Source: Rikenellaceae bacterium
GTDB lineage: Bacteria; Bacteroidota; Bacteroidia; Bacteroidales; UBA932
Direction of reading: 5' to 3'
Length of the DNA stretch: 15,646 bases
Assembly (NCBI GenBank): GCA_012800665.1
Contig: JAAZIW010000079.1
Location: 1-15,646 of the forward strand
Made by a program: the position numbers and the translations under genes. Of the stretch, positions 1 through 7,088 are shown one piece after another. The notes beneath the pieces were generated by a model. That model saw nothing but the letters and a program-made list of their open reading frames with translations. It ran no database searches and was not told the origin of the DNA. How positions within the stretch are numbered: the stretch's first letter is position 1; the number at the start of each line of letters is the position of its first letter.

Positions 1-1386
1 AATTCGGCATTGCAGGCGAAGATGGATGCTCAGGTCAAAGCCCAAAAGGTTTTGGACGAGGAGCGGGAAGCGAGGCAGCGCGCCCTCGATGCAGAGCGCG
101 AGGAGAGGCAACAGGCTCTTGACAAAGAACGCGACGCAAAGCAGAAAGCGCTGGATGAGGAAAGGGAAGCAAAGCAGAAAGCGCTGGATGAGCAGCGGGA
201 AGCGGCGCAAAAGACCATTGATGAGCAGCGGGAGCTCGCTTTCAAGCAATATAGAGAGCAAATGGAAAAATCGCTTGAGGAGATGTCTTCAAAATTCAAG
301 GCTCTGAGCGCCGAGAATTCTGAACATTTCAAAGAGCAAAGCAAGACAGCGGTGGGTGACCTGCTGAAGCCTATACAAGAAAAGTTCGAGGCTTTCGGTA
401 AAAGCGTCCAAGAGTCGGATGTACAAAGCGCCAAGCATCACAGCAGCATGGAAAAGATGATTCAGCTGCTCTCCGACCAAAGTAAATCCGTGGGTAATCA
501 GGCTAAGGCTCTTGCCGATGCGATAACAGGTCAGAGCAAGGTGCAGGGAGATTTCGGCGAAATGCTGCTGATAGACCTGTTGAGGGCATCCGGTTTGGAA
601 GAGGGAGTGAATTTCGATGTGCAGAGCGTACTTTTGGATGACCGCGGACATGAAATAAAAAGTGATGAAGGCGGCACCATGCTGCCCGATGTGATTGTGC
701 ATTATCCCGATGGAGGAGAAGTGATAGTGGATTCCAAAGTAAGTCTTAAAGCCTTTGTCGCATGGAATCAAGCGGTAACGCCGGAAGACAGGACCCGCCT
801 TGCAGGAGAGCATGTTCGCAGTATAGAGCAGCATGTGACCGAGCTTCGCGACAAAGATTATGCATCATATATTCCCGAAGGCCGCAAGAAAATAGACTAC
901 AACATAATGTTTATTCCCATAGAGGGGGCATTCCAGCTTATGCAGGAGACAGCGCCTCTGCTATGGCATAAGGCAAAGGATGAAAAGGTGCTGATTGTAA
1001 GTCAGATGTCTCTGAGCGTGGTGCTTAATATGGTGCTGATTGCCTGGCGTCAGCATGACCAGCAACGCAATATAGAAGAGGTTTATGATACTGCATCAGA
1101 GTTGATGACCGCCATAAGCAATTGGATGCAAACCTATACGAAGTTGGGTGAAGCCATAGAAAAAGTGGGTGGAGAATATCGCGAATCCACCCGCAAGCTT
1201 ACAGAATCCAATCAAAGCGTTGTAAAAAAGATAGCCAAGCTGGAAAGGCTCCGCGTCACTCCCAAGCGCTCCAAAGCCGCCGTAAAATCCGGTGGAAGAA
1301 AGGGTTTGGCCAAGCCGGATTCGATTATCCCGCCCGCCCTTGCCCCGGCCCCCGATGACGAAGAAGATATTTCAGAAGAGTCGTAG
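1..1386 (+). CDS. rmuC: RmuC-family DNA recombination/limiting protein, 5' truncated by window edge
   Basis: The reading frame is open to the left edge (codons AAT TCG GCA before a TTG at 10), so the true start is outside the window; 461 residues are visible. RmuC proteins normally begin with a membrane anchor, which is absent here, consistent with truncation. Residue numbers count from the TTG at 10. Residues about 5-170 are a charged coiled coil, including six 11-residue repeats of the type ALDEEREAKQK (residues 15-79). The RmuC core follows: GDFGEMLL at 180-187, the nuclease-like segment LPDVIVHYPDGGEVIVDSKV (225-244), and IPIEGAFQL near 302-310. The tail (residues 430-458) is rich in Pro, Asp and Glu and probably disordered. 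The family is linked to limiting DNA inversions and rearrangements, and the core resembles the PD-(D/E)XK nuclease fold; activity here is inferred only. The gene ends convergently with the lolE-like gene, 66 nt apart. Confidence 0.93.
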   Translation, partial: NSALQAKMDAQVKAQKVLDEEREARQRALDAEREERQQALDKERDAKQKALDEEREAKQKALDEQREAAQKTIDEQRELAFKQYREQMEKSLEEMSSKFKALSAENSEHFKEQSKTAVGDLLKPIQEKFEAFGKSVQESDVQSAKHHSSMEKMIQLLSDQSKSVGNQAKALADAITGQSKVQGDFGEMLLIDLLRASGLEEGVNFDVQSVLLDDRGHEIKSDEGGTMLPDVIVHYPDGGEVIVDSKVSLKAFVAWNQAVTPEDRTRLAGEHVRSIEQHVTELRDKDYASYIPEGRKKIDYNIMFIPIEGAFQLMQETAPLLWHKAKDEKVLIVSQMSLSVVLNMVLIAWRQHDQQRNIEEVYDTASELMTAISNWMQTYTKLGEAIEKVGGEYRESTRKLTESNQSVVKKIAKLERLRVTPKRSKAAVKSGGRKGLAKPDSIIPPALAPAPDDEEDISEES

Positions 1387-1452
1387 GTTTTGCCGATGAC
1401 GAACAGAAAGGTTTGTCGAAGAAAATGTATAGTTTGTCGGTAACCAATAGCC

Positions 1453-2694
1453 TTACCGCCTAGAAACAGAATCCTGACTAATAAAAGAAAATCTGCCGGA
1501 GACAGGCGCTAAGGCAACAAGTAAACCTATTGCCGCCACTCCCGCTGCGGCAAGCAGCACATCTCCCAATTTAAGCACTACGGGATATGCGCTTACAAGA
1601 AAAGAACCCGGCATTTTGATTATGCCGAAATGCTGCTGCGCCAAAGCGAGCGCAACCCCAATCAGGAGCCCTGCGAGCATGCCGAGCAGCGACACCAGCC
1701 ATCCCTCCAATACAAAAATCTTTTTAATCAGACCATCATCCGCCCCCATCGCCCTCAGGGTGGCGATATCATCTTTCTTCTCTATTATCAGCATCGACAG
1801 AGAAGCGAAGATGTTCAGCGCTACAATCAGCACAATAAATATTAATATCAGCCAAATAGCGGCCTTTTCGTAGCGCATCATCTTATATAAGGCGGAGTTT
1901 TGCTGATATCTGTCCAAAATCTTAAAAGATGGTCCAAGCATAGCGGTGGCGGAGCGGATGAATCGCTTTTGCTCTCTTCCCGAAAGCTCCTCTTTAAACC
2001 TCAGTTCCACTCCTGACACCTCTTCTTCATCAGTCCCCAACAGTTTTGAGAGAGTTTCTATGGGCAGAATCAGCAGGCCGGCATCTATCTCTGCATTTAT
2101 GCTCAAAACACTCCCTACCCGCAGCGACTCCCTTTTGAGCGAAGCTAAAGGATTTGCGACAGAAAAGTTGCCGTCCGTAGAAGGGTAATAAACATTAAGA
2201 CGCGATATGAAACGGGGATTAACGCCGAGTTTGTTCGCAAGCTCCGTCCCTACTGCGGCGAGCGGCATATCTCCCTGATGCAGACTCCATTCGCCGGCAA
2301 TCACATGTCTGCTTATGTCGCTTTCCTCCTCAAAAACAAAATCCACTCCCTTTGCCTTTGCGATTGCCTGCTTGCCCTCGTGCATCAAAAAAACATTGCC
2401 GGTGAGCACCGAACTCACGGAAGCAAGTTGAGGGGAGTCGAAAAGAGCATCAAAGCCCTCTCCGGAGGGAACGAAACGCTTGCCATCTGCCCTTCGCACT
2501 AACAAGTCGGCATCGACATCGCTTAGATTGTCTTCTATTATGCCGTTGAAGCCGTTGTAAATGCTGAGTATAAGCACCAACGCCGCTGTGCCTATGGCCA
2601 TGCCAAGGGCGCTGATAAACGAAATCACATTTATTACATTATGTGATTTATGTGCAAAGAGATACCTCCAGGCTATGCGGAAGCCGAGTCTCAC
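1453..2694 (-). CDS. lolE: LolC/LolE-type lipoprotein-releasing ABC transporter permease
   Basis: This 413-residue inner-membrane permease is of the type that works with a LolD ATPase to extract lipoproteins for delivery to the outer membrane. It has the usual MacB/LolE layout: a short cytoplasmic N-terminus, TM1 at about 21-45, a large periplasmic domain at about 50-275, then the FtsX domain with TM segments at about 278-303, 327-352 and 376-397. The cytoplasmic loop IIEKKDDIATLRAMGA (303-318) is the conserved coupling-helix segment contacting the ATPase. The start is GTG (complement of 2692-2694), overlapping the rbfA stop as GTGA, which favours this start and implies translational coupling. 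No ATPase gene is in the window, so LolD would have to be encoded elsewhere. Whether this is the LolC, LolE or fused LolF type cannot be decided here; the family call is firm, the exact substrate is inferred. Confidence 0.88.
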   Translation of the reverse strand: MRLGFRIAWRYLFAHKSHNVINVISFISALGMAIGTAALVLILSIYNGFNGIIEDNLSDVDADLLVRRADGKRFVPSGEGFDALFDSPQLASVSSVLTGNVFLMHEGKQAIAKAKGVDFVFEEESDISRHVIAGEWSLHQGDMPLAAVGTELANKLGVNPRFISRLNVYYPSTDGNFSVANPLASLKRESLRVGSVLSINAEIDAGLLILPIETLSKLLGTDEEEVSGVELRFKEELSGREQKRFIRSATAMLGPSFKILDRYQQNSALYKMMRYEKAAIWLILIFIVLIVALNIFASLSMLIIEKKDDIATLRAMGADDGLIKKIFVLEGWLVSLLGMLAGLLIGVALALAQQHFGIIKMPGSFLVSAYPVVLKLGDVLLAAAGVAAIGLLVALAPVSGRFSFISQDSVSRR

Positions 2695-3041
2695 TTTTTG
2701 AGTATATCCTCTATGTGCTGGGCGTAGTCGAGAGAAGAATCCAATAGGAAGTTCAGTTCGGGAACAATCCGCATTTGACTGCCTATTTTACGTCCGAGTT
2801 CGCCGCGGAGCATACGGGTATTGTCCGAGAGAATGCCCATAACCTCTTCTGCCTTTTCCGATGGAAAAACGCTTACGAATACCCTTGCAATAGATAAATC
2901 GGGGCTTATGCGAACTTCGCTTACAGTGAGCAATGCTCCGCTGAAAAAGCTCATGCCTTTTCCGCGTATTATTTCGGCCAGTTCGCGCTGAATTTCGCGT
3001 GCAACCTTGAGTTGTCTGGTGGAAGGTGGTTTTGTGCCCAT
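2691..3041 (-). CDS. rbfA: Ribosome-binding factor A
   Basis: This 116-residue protein matches the size and pattern of RbfA, the small KH-like-fold factor that binds the immature 30S subunit and assists 16S rRNA 5'-end maturation. Recognisable features are the N-terminal helix TRQLKVAREIQRELAEIIR (residues 8-26), the strand segment LTVSEVRISPDLSIARVFVS (38-57), and the C-terminal LRGELGRKIGSQMRIVPELN (78-97) followed by DSSLDYAQHIEDIL. Such ELGRKI...R.VPEL..L.D.S motifs are the family signature. The ATG lies 3 nt after the tyrS stop and the TGA stop overlaps the GTG of the lolE-like gene, so it is the middle gene of an operon. No clear Shine-Dalgarno precedes it (A-rich AACAATAAACA instead), as is usual in Bacteroidota. 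Confidence 0.94.
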   Translation of the reverse strand: MGTKPPSTRQLKVAREIQRELAEIIRGKGMSFFSGALLTVSEVRISPDLSIARVFVSVFPSEKAEEVMGILSDNTRMLRGELGRKIGSQMRIVPELNFLLDSSLDYAQHIEDILKK

Positions 3042-3044
3042 TGT

Positions 3045-4337
3045 TTATTGTTTTACAATTACAAGATAATAATCTTTTTTACCTTTTTGGCAGAGGATGT
3101 ATTTGCCGTCCACTACATCGGATGGCTTCACCTCGCCGTTAGGGTCTGCGAATTTGTCTTTGTTCAGACTGAATCCGTTTCCTTGAATGGCTCTGCGAGC
3201 CTCGCCTTTGGAGGCGTAGATGGCTGTTTCCACAGCAAGAAAGTCTAAGATGCCGCAGGGGAGTTTGTAAGCGCTTACCTCAAAGGTCGGGACCCCATCA
3301 AAGACATCCAATAGAGTGCGCTCATCAAGTTTGCGCAAATCCTCCGAAGTGCTTTTGCCGAACAACATCTGCGAGGCGGATACGGCCTTGTCGTATTCTT
3401 CCTCTCCGTGAATCATAACGGTAACTTCCTTCGCCAAAAGCCTTTGAAGGCTGCGTCTGCCGGGGTCGGTCCTGTGCTCTTCTATTGCCGCTTCTATGGT
3501 TGGTCGGTCAAGAAGAGTGAAGATTTTTATATATTTTTCGGCATCTTCATCTCCAACGTTAAGCCAGAATTGGTAGAACTGATACGGGCTGGTGCGTGAG
3601 GGGTCGAGCCAGACATTGCCTTTTTCGGTTTTGCCGAATTTGCTGCCGTCCGCCTTGGTGATGAGAGGGCAGGTAAGGGCGAAGGCCTGACCGTCTAATG
3701 CCTTTCGTATCATTTCTACACCGGTGGTGATATTCCCCCATTGGTCGGCGCCGCCGAGTTGAAGTTTTACCCCTTCGTGTTTGTAGAGATATAGGAAGTC
3801 ATATCCTTGAAGAAGCTGGTAGCTGAATTCGGTGAAAGACATGCCTTCGGTGGAGTCGCGGCTGAGGCGTTTTTTAACCGAGTCTTTGCTCATCATGTAA
3901 TTCACGGTGATGAGTTTGCCTATATCGCGGGCGAAATTAATGAAAGTATAATCTTTCATCCAGTCATAATTGTTCACCAACTCCGCTTTATTGAGAGCAT
4001 CGGAATCGAAGTCGAGCAATTTGCTGAGTTGTGCCTTAATGGCTTTAATGTTATATGATAGAGTGGCCTCGTCCAAAAGATTGCGTTCCTGGTTTTTCAT
4101 GCTGGGGTCTCCTATCATGCCTGTTGCTCCTCCTACTAGACAGTAGGGCTTGTGACCGCATGCCTGAAAGTGCTTGAGTATCATTATACTCACGAGATGC
4201 CCTATATGAAGCGAGTCTGCGGTGGGGTCTATTCCCACATAGGCGGAGGCGGAACCCTTCATCAATTCCTCTTCCGTTCCTGGGGTAATGTCTTTAATCA
4301 TCCCCCTCCACTCCAACTCTTTTACAAAATTTTTCAT
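3045..4337 (-). CDS. tyrS: Tyrosyl-tRNA synthetase
   Basis: A 430-residue class I aminoacyl-tRNA synthetase, full length for bacterial TyrRS. It charges tRNA-Tyr with tyrosine in the cytoplasm. Visible signatures are the HIGH motif H44-I-G-H47 in DSLHIGHL, the tyrosine-binding segment YQLLQGYDFLYLY (173-185), GGADQWGNI (195-203), and the KMSKS-equivalent KFGKT at 233-237, an accepted TyrRS variant. Residues from about 355 to 430 form a C-terminal S4-like RNA-binding domain (RRAIQGNGFSLN at 381-392). The ATG at 4335-4337 is preceded on its own strand by AAGG immediately before the start, and 11 nt separate the start from the conserved promoter-like element at 4349-4396. It is the first gene of the tyrS-rbfA-lolE operon and is divergent from tpiA. 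Confidence 0.97.
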   Translation of the reverse strand: MKNFVKELEWRGMIKDITPGTEEELMKGSASAYVGIDPTADSLHIGHLVSIMILKHFQACGHKPYCLVGGATGMIGDPSMKNQERNLLDEATLSYNIKAIKAQLSKLLDFDSDALNKAELVNNYDWMKDYTFINFARDIGKLITVNYMMSKDSVKKRLSRDSTEGMSFTEFSYQLLQGYDFLYLYKHEGVKLQLGGADQWGNITTGVEMIRKALDGQAFALTCPLITKADGSKFGKTEKGNVWLDPSRTSPYQFYQFWLNVGDEDAEKYIKIFTLLDRPTIEAAIEEHRTDPGRRSLQRLLAKEVTVMIHGEEEYDKAVSASQMLFGKSTSEDLRKLDERTLLDVFDGVPTFEVSAYKLPCGILDFLAVETAIYASKGEARRAIQGNGFSLNKDKFADPNGEVKPSDVVDGKYILCQKGKKDYYLVIVKQ

Positions 4338-4348
4338 CCTTAAACCTT

Positions 4349-4396
4349 TTAGCTTACAAATTTGGTCAATTATTACTAAATTTGCAATTCATGCAA
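4349..4396 (-). promoter_or_regulatory. Promoter-like element of tyrS operon (copy 1 of a duplicated 48-nt sequence)
   Basis: Read on the minus strand this contains TTG (4387-4385), a 20-nt spacer, then CAAATTTG (4364-4357), followed by TAAGCTAA and, 11 nt later, the tyrS ATG. CAAATTTG matches five of the six fixed positions of the Bacteroidota -7 box TAnnTTTG, and the spacing fits a -33/-7 arrangement. A near-identical sequence lies at 6977-7025 at the same distance from another minus-strand start. The transcription start would fall within about 20 nt of the ATG, giving a very short leader. Assignment as a promoter is inferred from sequence and position. Confidence 0.62.
4377..4384 (+). promoter_or_regulatory. 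Putative -7 box of the tpiA-glpT operon
   Basis: TAAATTTG is an exact match to the Bacteroidota -7 consensus TAnnTTTG, 29 nt before the tpiA ATG at 4414. No good -33 TTTG lies about 20 nt upstream; the TTTG at 4361-4364 is too close (12-nt gap). The box sits inside the spacer region of the opposing tyrS promoter-like element, so the two promoters would overlap and could compete for polymerase. Confidence 0.5.
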
Positions 4397-4413
4397 ACCA
4401 AAAACCTATAAAT

Positions 4414-5169
4414 ATGCGTAAGAAAATAGTAGCAGGGAATTGGAAAATGAACACAACTCTTCCCGAAGGAATCGAACTTGCAAAGGCTGTAGCAGCCAAA
4501 TCGGCGGAAACGCCTTCATCTGTAGACCTTATAGTCGCCGCTCCGTTCACCCATTTGGCAAGCATAGCGGACTTGCTTAAAACATCCAAGGTGGAACTTG
4601 CCGCCCAGAATTGCGCCGACCATGCCTCAGGAGCATACACAGGAGAGGTATCGGCAGACATGCTTAAGAGTGTCTCTTGCAAATGGGTGATACTCGGCCA
4701 CTCCGAGCGCAGGCAATATTACGGTGAAACCGATGCAAAATTGGTGGAAAAACTCAAGCTCGCCCTTGGCGCAGGTCTTGGGGTGATTCTTTGTGTAGGA
4801 GAGAATCTCGAGGAGCGCGAGGCGGGCAAGCATTTCGAGGTTGTCGGCGCTCAAATCAAGGATGTGCTTTACAATTTTACAGCCGAAGACATGAAGCATA
4901 TTGTGGTGGCTTATGAGCCTGTTTGGGCCATAGGTACAGGCAAAACCGCTACCTCGGACCAGGCGCAGGAAATTCATGCCTTCATTCGCAAAGCTCTTGC
5001 AGACAAATTCGGCGCCGCTGTGGCGGAAGACACTACCATTCTTTATGGGGGAAGTTGCAAGCCCTCAAATGCAAAGGAACTTTTTGCTCAAAAAGATATT
5101 GACGGCGGCCTCATCGGAGGAGCTGCCTTAAAAGCAGAGGATTTCATTCAAATTGCAAAGAGTTATTAA
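4414..5169 (+). CDS. tpiA: Triosephosphate isomerase
   Basis: This 251-residue TIM-barrel enzyme interconverts dihydroxyacetone phosphate and glyceraldehyde 3-phosphate in the cytoplasm. The frame is open further upstream (a possible start at 4288), but that would run through the divergent promoter region and the tyrS start; the ATG at 4414 gives the normal family N-terminus MRKKIVAGNWKMN. Catalytic residues are all visible: N9 and K11 (GNWKMN), H96 in ILGHSERR, and E168 in AYEPVWAIGTGKT, which also carries the flexible loop 6 (about 170-180). Phosphate-binding segments YGGSCKPSNAKELF (211-224) and GGLIGGAAL (231-239) are intact; the Cys in YGGSCKPSN is, as I recall, usual in Bacteroidota enzymes. 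It is followed 3 nt later by glpT, so the two are almost certainly cotranscribed. Confidence 0.97.
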   Translation: MRKKIVAGNWKMNTTLPEGIELAKAVAAKSAETPSSVDLIVAAPFTHLASIADLLKTSKVELAAQNCADHASGAYTGEVSADMLKSVSCKWVILGHSERRQYYGETDAKLVEKLKLALGAGLGVILCVGENLEEREAGKHFEVVGAQIKDVLYNFTAEDMKHIVVAYEPVWAIGTGKTATSDQAQEIHAFIRKALADKFGAAVAEDTTILYGGSCKPSNAKELFAQKDIDGGLIGGAALKAEDFIQIAKSY

Positions 5170-5172
5170 GTA

Positions 5173-6567
5173 ATGGCTCGTTTTTTAGATCCTCCCGCGG
5201 CTAAACCCCTGCTGCCTGAAGATAAGATAGACAGGACCTATAAAAGTATGAGGCTCAAGGTGTTCCTTGGCGCTTTTATAGGTTATGCCGGCTATTACTT
5301 GGTTCGTAAAAACCTTTCTTTGGCGGCGCCCGGCATGATAGCCGGAGGCTTCATCAGCAAGGCTCAGGTGGGTATAGCGATGAGCGCTGTCAGCATTGCC
5401 TATGCTTTCAGCAAGTTTATAATGGGCAGTGTGTCGGACCGTTCCGACGCCCGTAAGTTCTTGGTGATTGGCCTTATACTTAGCGCACTTACCATGATGG
5501 CTCCCGGCTTCATCCCGTTCAGCCCCGACCGTCCGCTGCTCAATATGATAGTGGTGTTTGTCCTCATGCTGTTCGTAGGCTGGCTGTCCGGTATGGGTTG
5601 GCCTCCGTGCGGACGTGTCATGGCGCATTGGTTCAGCCAAAACGAGCGCTCTTTCAAGATGAGCGTATGGAATACATCACACACCTTCGGAAGCGGCTCT
5701 CTCGGTCTTTTGGCTACAGCCGGCATGACCATGCTCATAAGTTTTGGTGTGCCGGAGTCGCAAAGTTGGAGAGGAGCATTTATTCTTCCCTCATTGGTGG
5801 CCATTGCAATTGCTTTTATTTGTTGGCTGCTGATTCGCGACACCCCGCAGTCATGCGGTCTTCCTTCTGTAAACGATTGGCGCAAGGATTATTCGGGGGT
5901 AAAGTCCAAAGTGGCGGATACTGAAAAAATTCCCATCAAGACGCTCTTTATCGATTATATTTTCAAGAACAAACTCCTTTGGGCTGTAGCTTTCGCCAAT
6001 ATCTTCGTATATCTTGTGCGCTACGGCATAGGCGATTGGGCACCCACTTATTTGCAGGAAAAAGGCATTATGACGGCAGCCGAAAGCAATCTCGCCTTTT
6101 CGCTGCACAATTATGCCGGCATCTTCGGCACCATAGCCTGCGGATGGATTTCAAGCAGATTCTTCAAGGGCAGATGCGCTCCCCCAAATGTTATTTTCAT
6201 GGGAATAGTGCTCATCGGAGCCCTTATGTATTGGCAGTCGGGCTTTCTTTCAGGGGGTAATCCCCAAGCTCAGAAAACAATTATCTATGCGGCTCTTATC
6301 ATAATAGGCTTCTGCATATACGGACCTGTCGCCCTAATTGGTATTCAAGCGCTGAATTTGGTGCCAAAGAATGCCGCGGGCACAGCAGCCGGTTTTGTGG
6401 GTCTTTTCGGCTATCTTTTCGGCGATGCCGTACTTGCTAAAATAGGCATGGGCTCCCTGATACAGCAAGCCGGGTGGAATATCTCCTTGATGATGTTTCC
6501 CATTGCATGTTTGCTTGCAATGATTTTATGCGCCCTTCCCTGGAAGAGCGAAAAAGCCATGCTTTAA
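5173..6567 (+). CDS. glpT: GlpT-type glycerol-3-phosphate:phosphate antiporter (MFS, OPA family)
   Basis: This 464-residue major-facilitator protein with about 12 TM segments closely resembles E. coli GlpT, the inner-membrane exchanger of external glycerol-3-phosphate for internal phosphate. Shared signatures include GYAGYYLVRKNLSLAAPG (37-54), FSKFIMGSVSDRSDARKF (79-96), GMGWPPCGRVMAHWFSQNER (140-159), RDTPQSCGLP (222-231), YLVRYGIGDWAPTYL (280-294) and GTAAGFVGLFGYLFGD. The two substrate arginines are present: R45 (the same number as in E. coli) and R283, equivalent to E. coli R269; H170 aligns with GlpT H165. The ATG lies 3 nt after the tpiA stop, placing a G3P importer beside the enzyme that uses the DHAP made from G3P. 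Related OPA members (UhpT/UhpC for hexose phosphates) are possible, but the motifs favour GlpT. The TAA stop shares a TTAA with the convergent lipoprotein gene. Confidence 0.92.
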   Translation: MARFLDPPAAKPLLPEDKIDRTYKSMRLKVFLGAFIGYAGYYLVRKNLSLAAPGMIAGGFISKAQVGIAMSAVSIAYAFSKFIMGSVSDRSDARKFLVIGLILSALTMMAPGFIPFSPDRPLLNMIVVFVLMLFVGWLSGMGWPPCGRVMAHWFSQNERSFKMSVWNTSHTFGSGSLGLLATAGMTMLISFGVPESQSWRGAFILPSLVAIAIAFICWLLIRDTPQSCGLPSVNDWRKDYSGVKSKVADTEKIPIKTLFIDYIFKNKLLWAVAFANIFVYLVRYGIGDWAPTYLQEKGIMTAAESNLAFSLHNYAGIFGTIACGWISSRFFKGRCAPPNVIFMGIVLIGALMYWQSGFLSGGNPQAQKTIIYAALIIIGFCIYGPVALIGIQALNLVPKNAAGTAAGFVGLFGYLFGDAVLAKIGMGSLIQQAGWNISLMMFPIACLLAMILCALPWKSEKAML

Positions 6568-6965
6568 TCCAATACACGCACCACAACGCCTATTTTCCCG
6601 TTGCGGGTCCAAAGCCAGATTTTGTCGCCTTCCACTTTTTTTACTGAGAAGGCGACATTTTTTATTGCATTCACCTCATCCCCGGTGGTCCACATAAGAG
6701 TACCTGTAAGTTCCTGCCCTTCCGAGGTAGGCATTGCGGAAAGAGTGAGCATATAAAAATCCTGCATATCATCGGTTTGCACACGGAATTGTCTTTTTTC
6801 GCGGTTGAAGGATATTTGGCAGGTGTTGGGATTATAGGTGAAAAGGGTTTTCCCCTTCTGCACAAGTCTCATCTCATCGGAGTCTATGAAAGGCTCAATA
6901 AATTTATCGTCATTGCAGGCGCATACTATAAGCAGCATGGCAAGAAGAGGGAATATCTTTTTCAT
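6564..6965 (-). CDS. Small lipoprotein of unknown function
   Basis: This 133-residue protein begins MKKIFPLLAMLLIVCACNDD. A basic start, a hydrophobic stretch and a lipobox VCAC with lipidated Cys17 indicate a type II signal peptide. Asp-Asp at positions +3/+4 after the cysteine resembles the acidic surface-export signal of Bacteroidota lipoproteins, so outer-surface location is possible. The mature part (about 116 residues) shows alternating strand-like segments (MRLVQKGKTLFTYNP, QISFNREKRQFRVQ, NVAFSVKKVEGDKIWLW, KIGVVVRVLD), suggesting a small beta-barrel or lipocalin-like fold; I recognise no named family. An in-frame ATG at 7025 exists, but the ATG at 6965 gives the signal peptide and sits 11 nt from the promoter-like element. 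Its stop overlaps the glpT stop convergently by 4 nt. Function is unassigned. Confidence 0.85.
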   Translation of the reverse strand: MKKIFPLLAMLLIVCACNDDKFIEPFIDSDEMRLVQKGKTLFTYNPNTCQISFNREKRQFRVQTDDMQDFYMLTLSAMPTSEGQELTGTLMWTTGDEVNAIKNVAFSVKKVEGDKIWLWTRNGKIGVVVRVLD

Positions 6966-6976
6966 CTCGAAATTAA

Positions 6977-7025
6977 TTAGCTTACAAATTTGGGTAATTA
7001 TTGCTGAAATTGCAATTTGATGCAA
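6977..7025 (-). promoter_or_regulatory. Promoter-like element of the small lipoprotein gene (copy 2 of the duplicated sequence)
   Basis: On the minus strand it reads TTG (7015-7013), a 20-nt spacer, CAAATTTG (6992-6985), TAAGCTAA, then 11 nt to the ATG at 6965. It aligns with 4349-4396 at 42 of 48 positions with one single-base insertion; the first 17 plus-strand bases (TTAGCTTACAAATTTGG) are identical. Unlike copy 1, it lacks an exact TAnnTTTG on the plus strand (TGAAATTG at the equivalent place), so it probably drives only the leftward gene. Confidence 0.6.
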
Positions 7026-7088
7026 TAAGATTTGAGGATATATATAAAGAAATAAGACGTGTTTTTCAAGTTATTCATTTTTTTTTAC

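Noticed and set aside
30..434. Ser/Cys/Ala-rich open frame opposite the rmuC repeat.
   Set aside because: Its repetitive composition is the complement of the rmuC coiled-coil codons.
1398..1417. Possible bidirectional terminator hairpin between rmuC and lolE (GACGAAC, 6-nt loop, GTTTGTC), and a second weak stem CGGTAA/TTACCG at 1438-1458.
   Set aside because: The first stem contains a G:U pair and is AT-rich, neither has a T tract on either strand, and the second overlaps the lolE stop codon; not convincing as intrinsic terminators.
3627..3641. TyrRS signature KFGKT instead of KMSKS.
   Set aside because: KFGKS/T is a normal variant of this motif in bacterial tyrosyl-tRNA synthetases, not a defect.
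4288..4413. Longer tpiA start giving a 42-residue N-terminal extension.
   Set aside because: It would translate through the tyrS start and both promoter boxes and adds residues absent from the family; the ATG at 4414 gives the standard N-terminus.
5044..5085. Cys in the TPI phosphate-binding segment YGGSCKPSN, where many bacteria have Val.
   Set aside because: As I recall, Bacteroides-type triosephosphate isomerases carry the same Cys, so it is a lineage trait.
6966..7025. Longer start for the small lipoprotein (20 extra residues).
   Set aside because: It would translate the promoter-like element and bury the signal peptide; the ATG at 6965 gives a clean lipoprotein signal.
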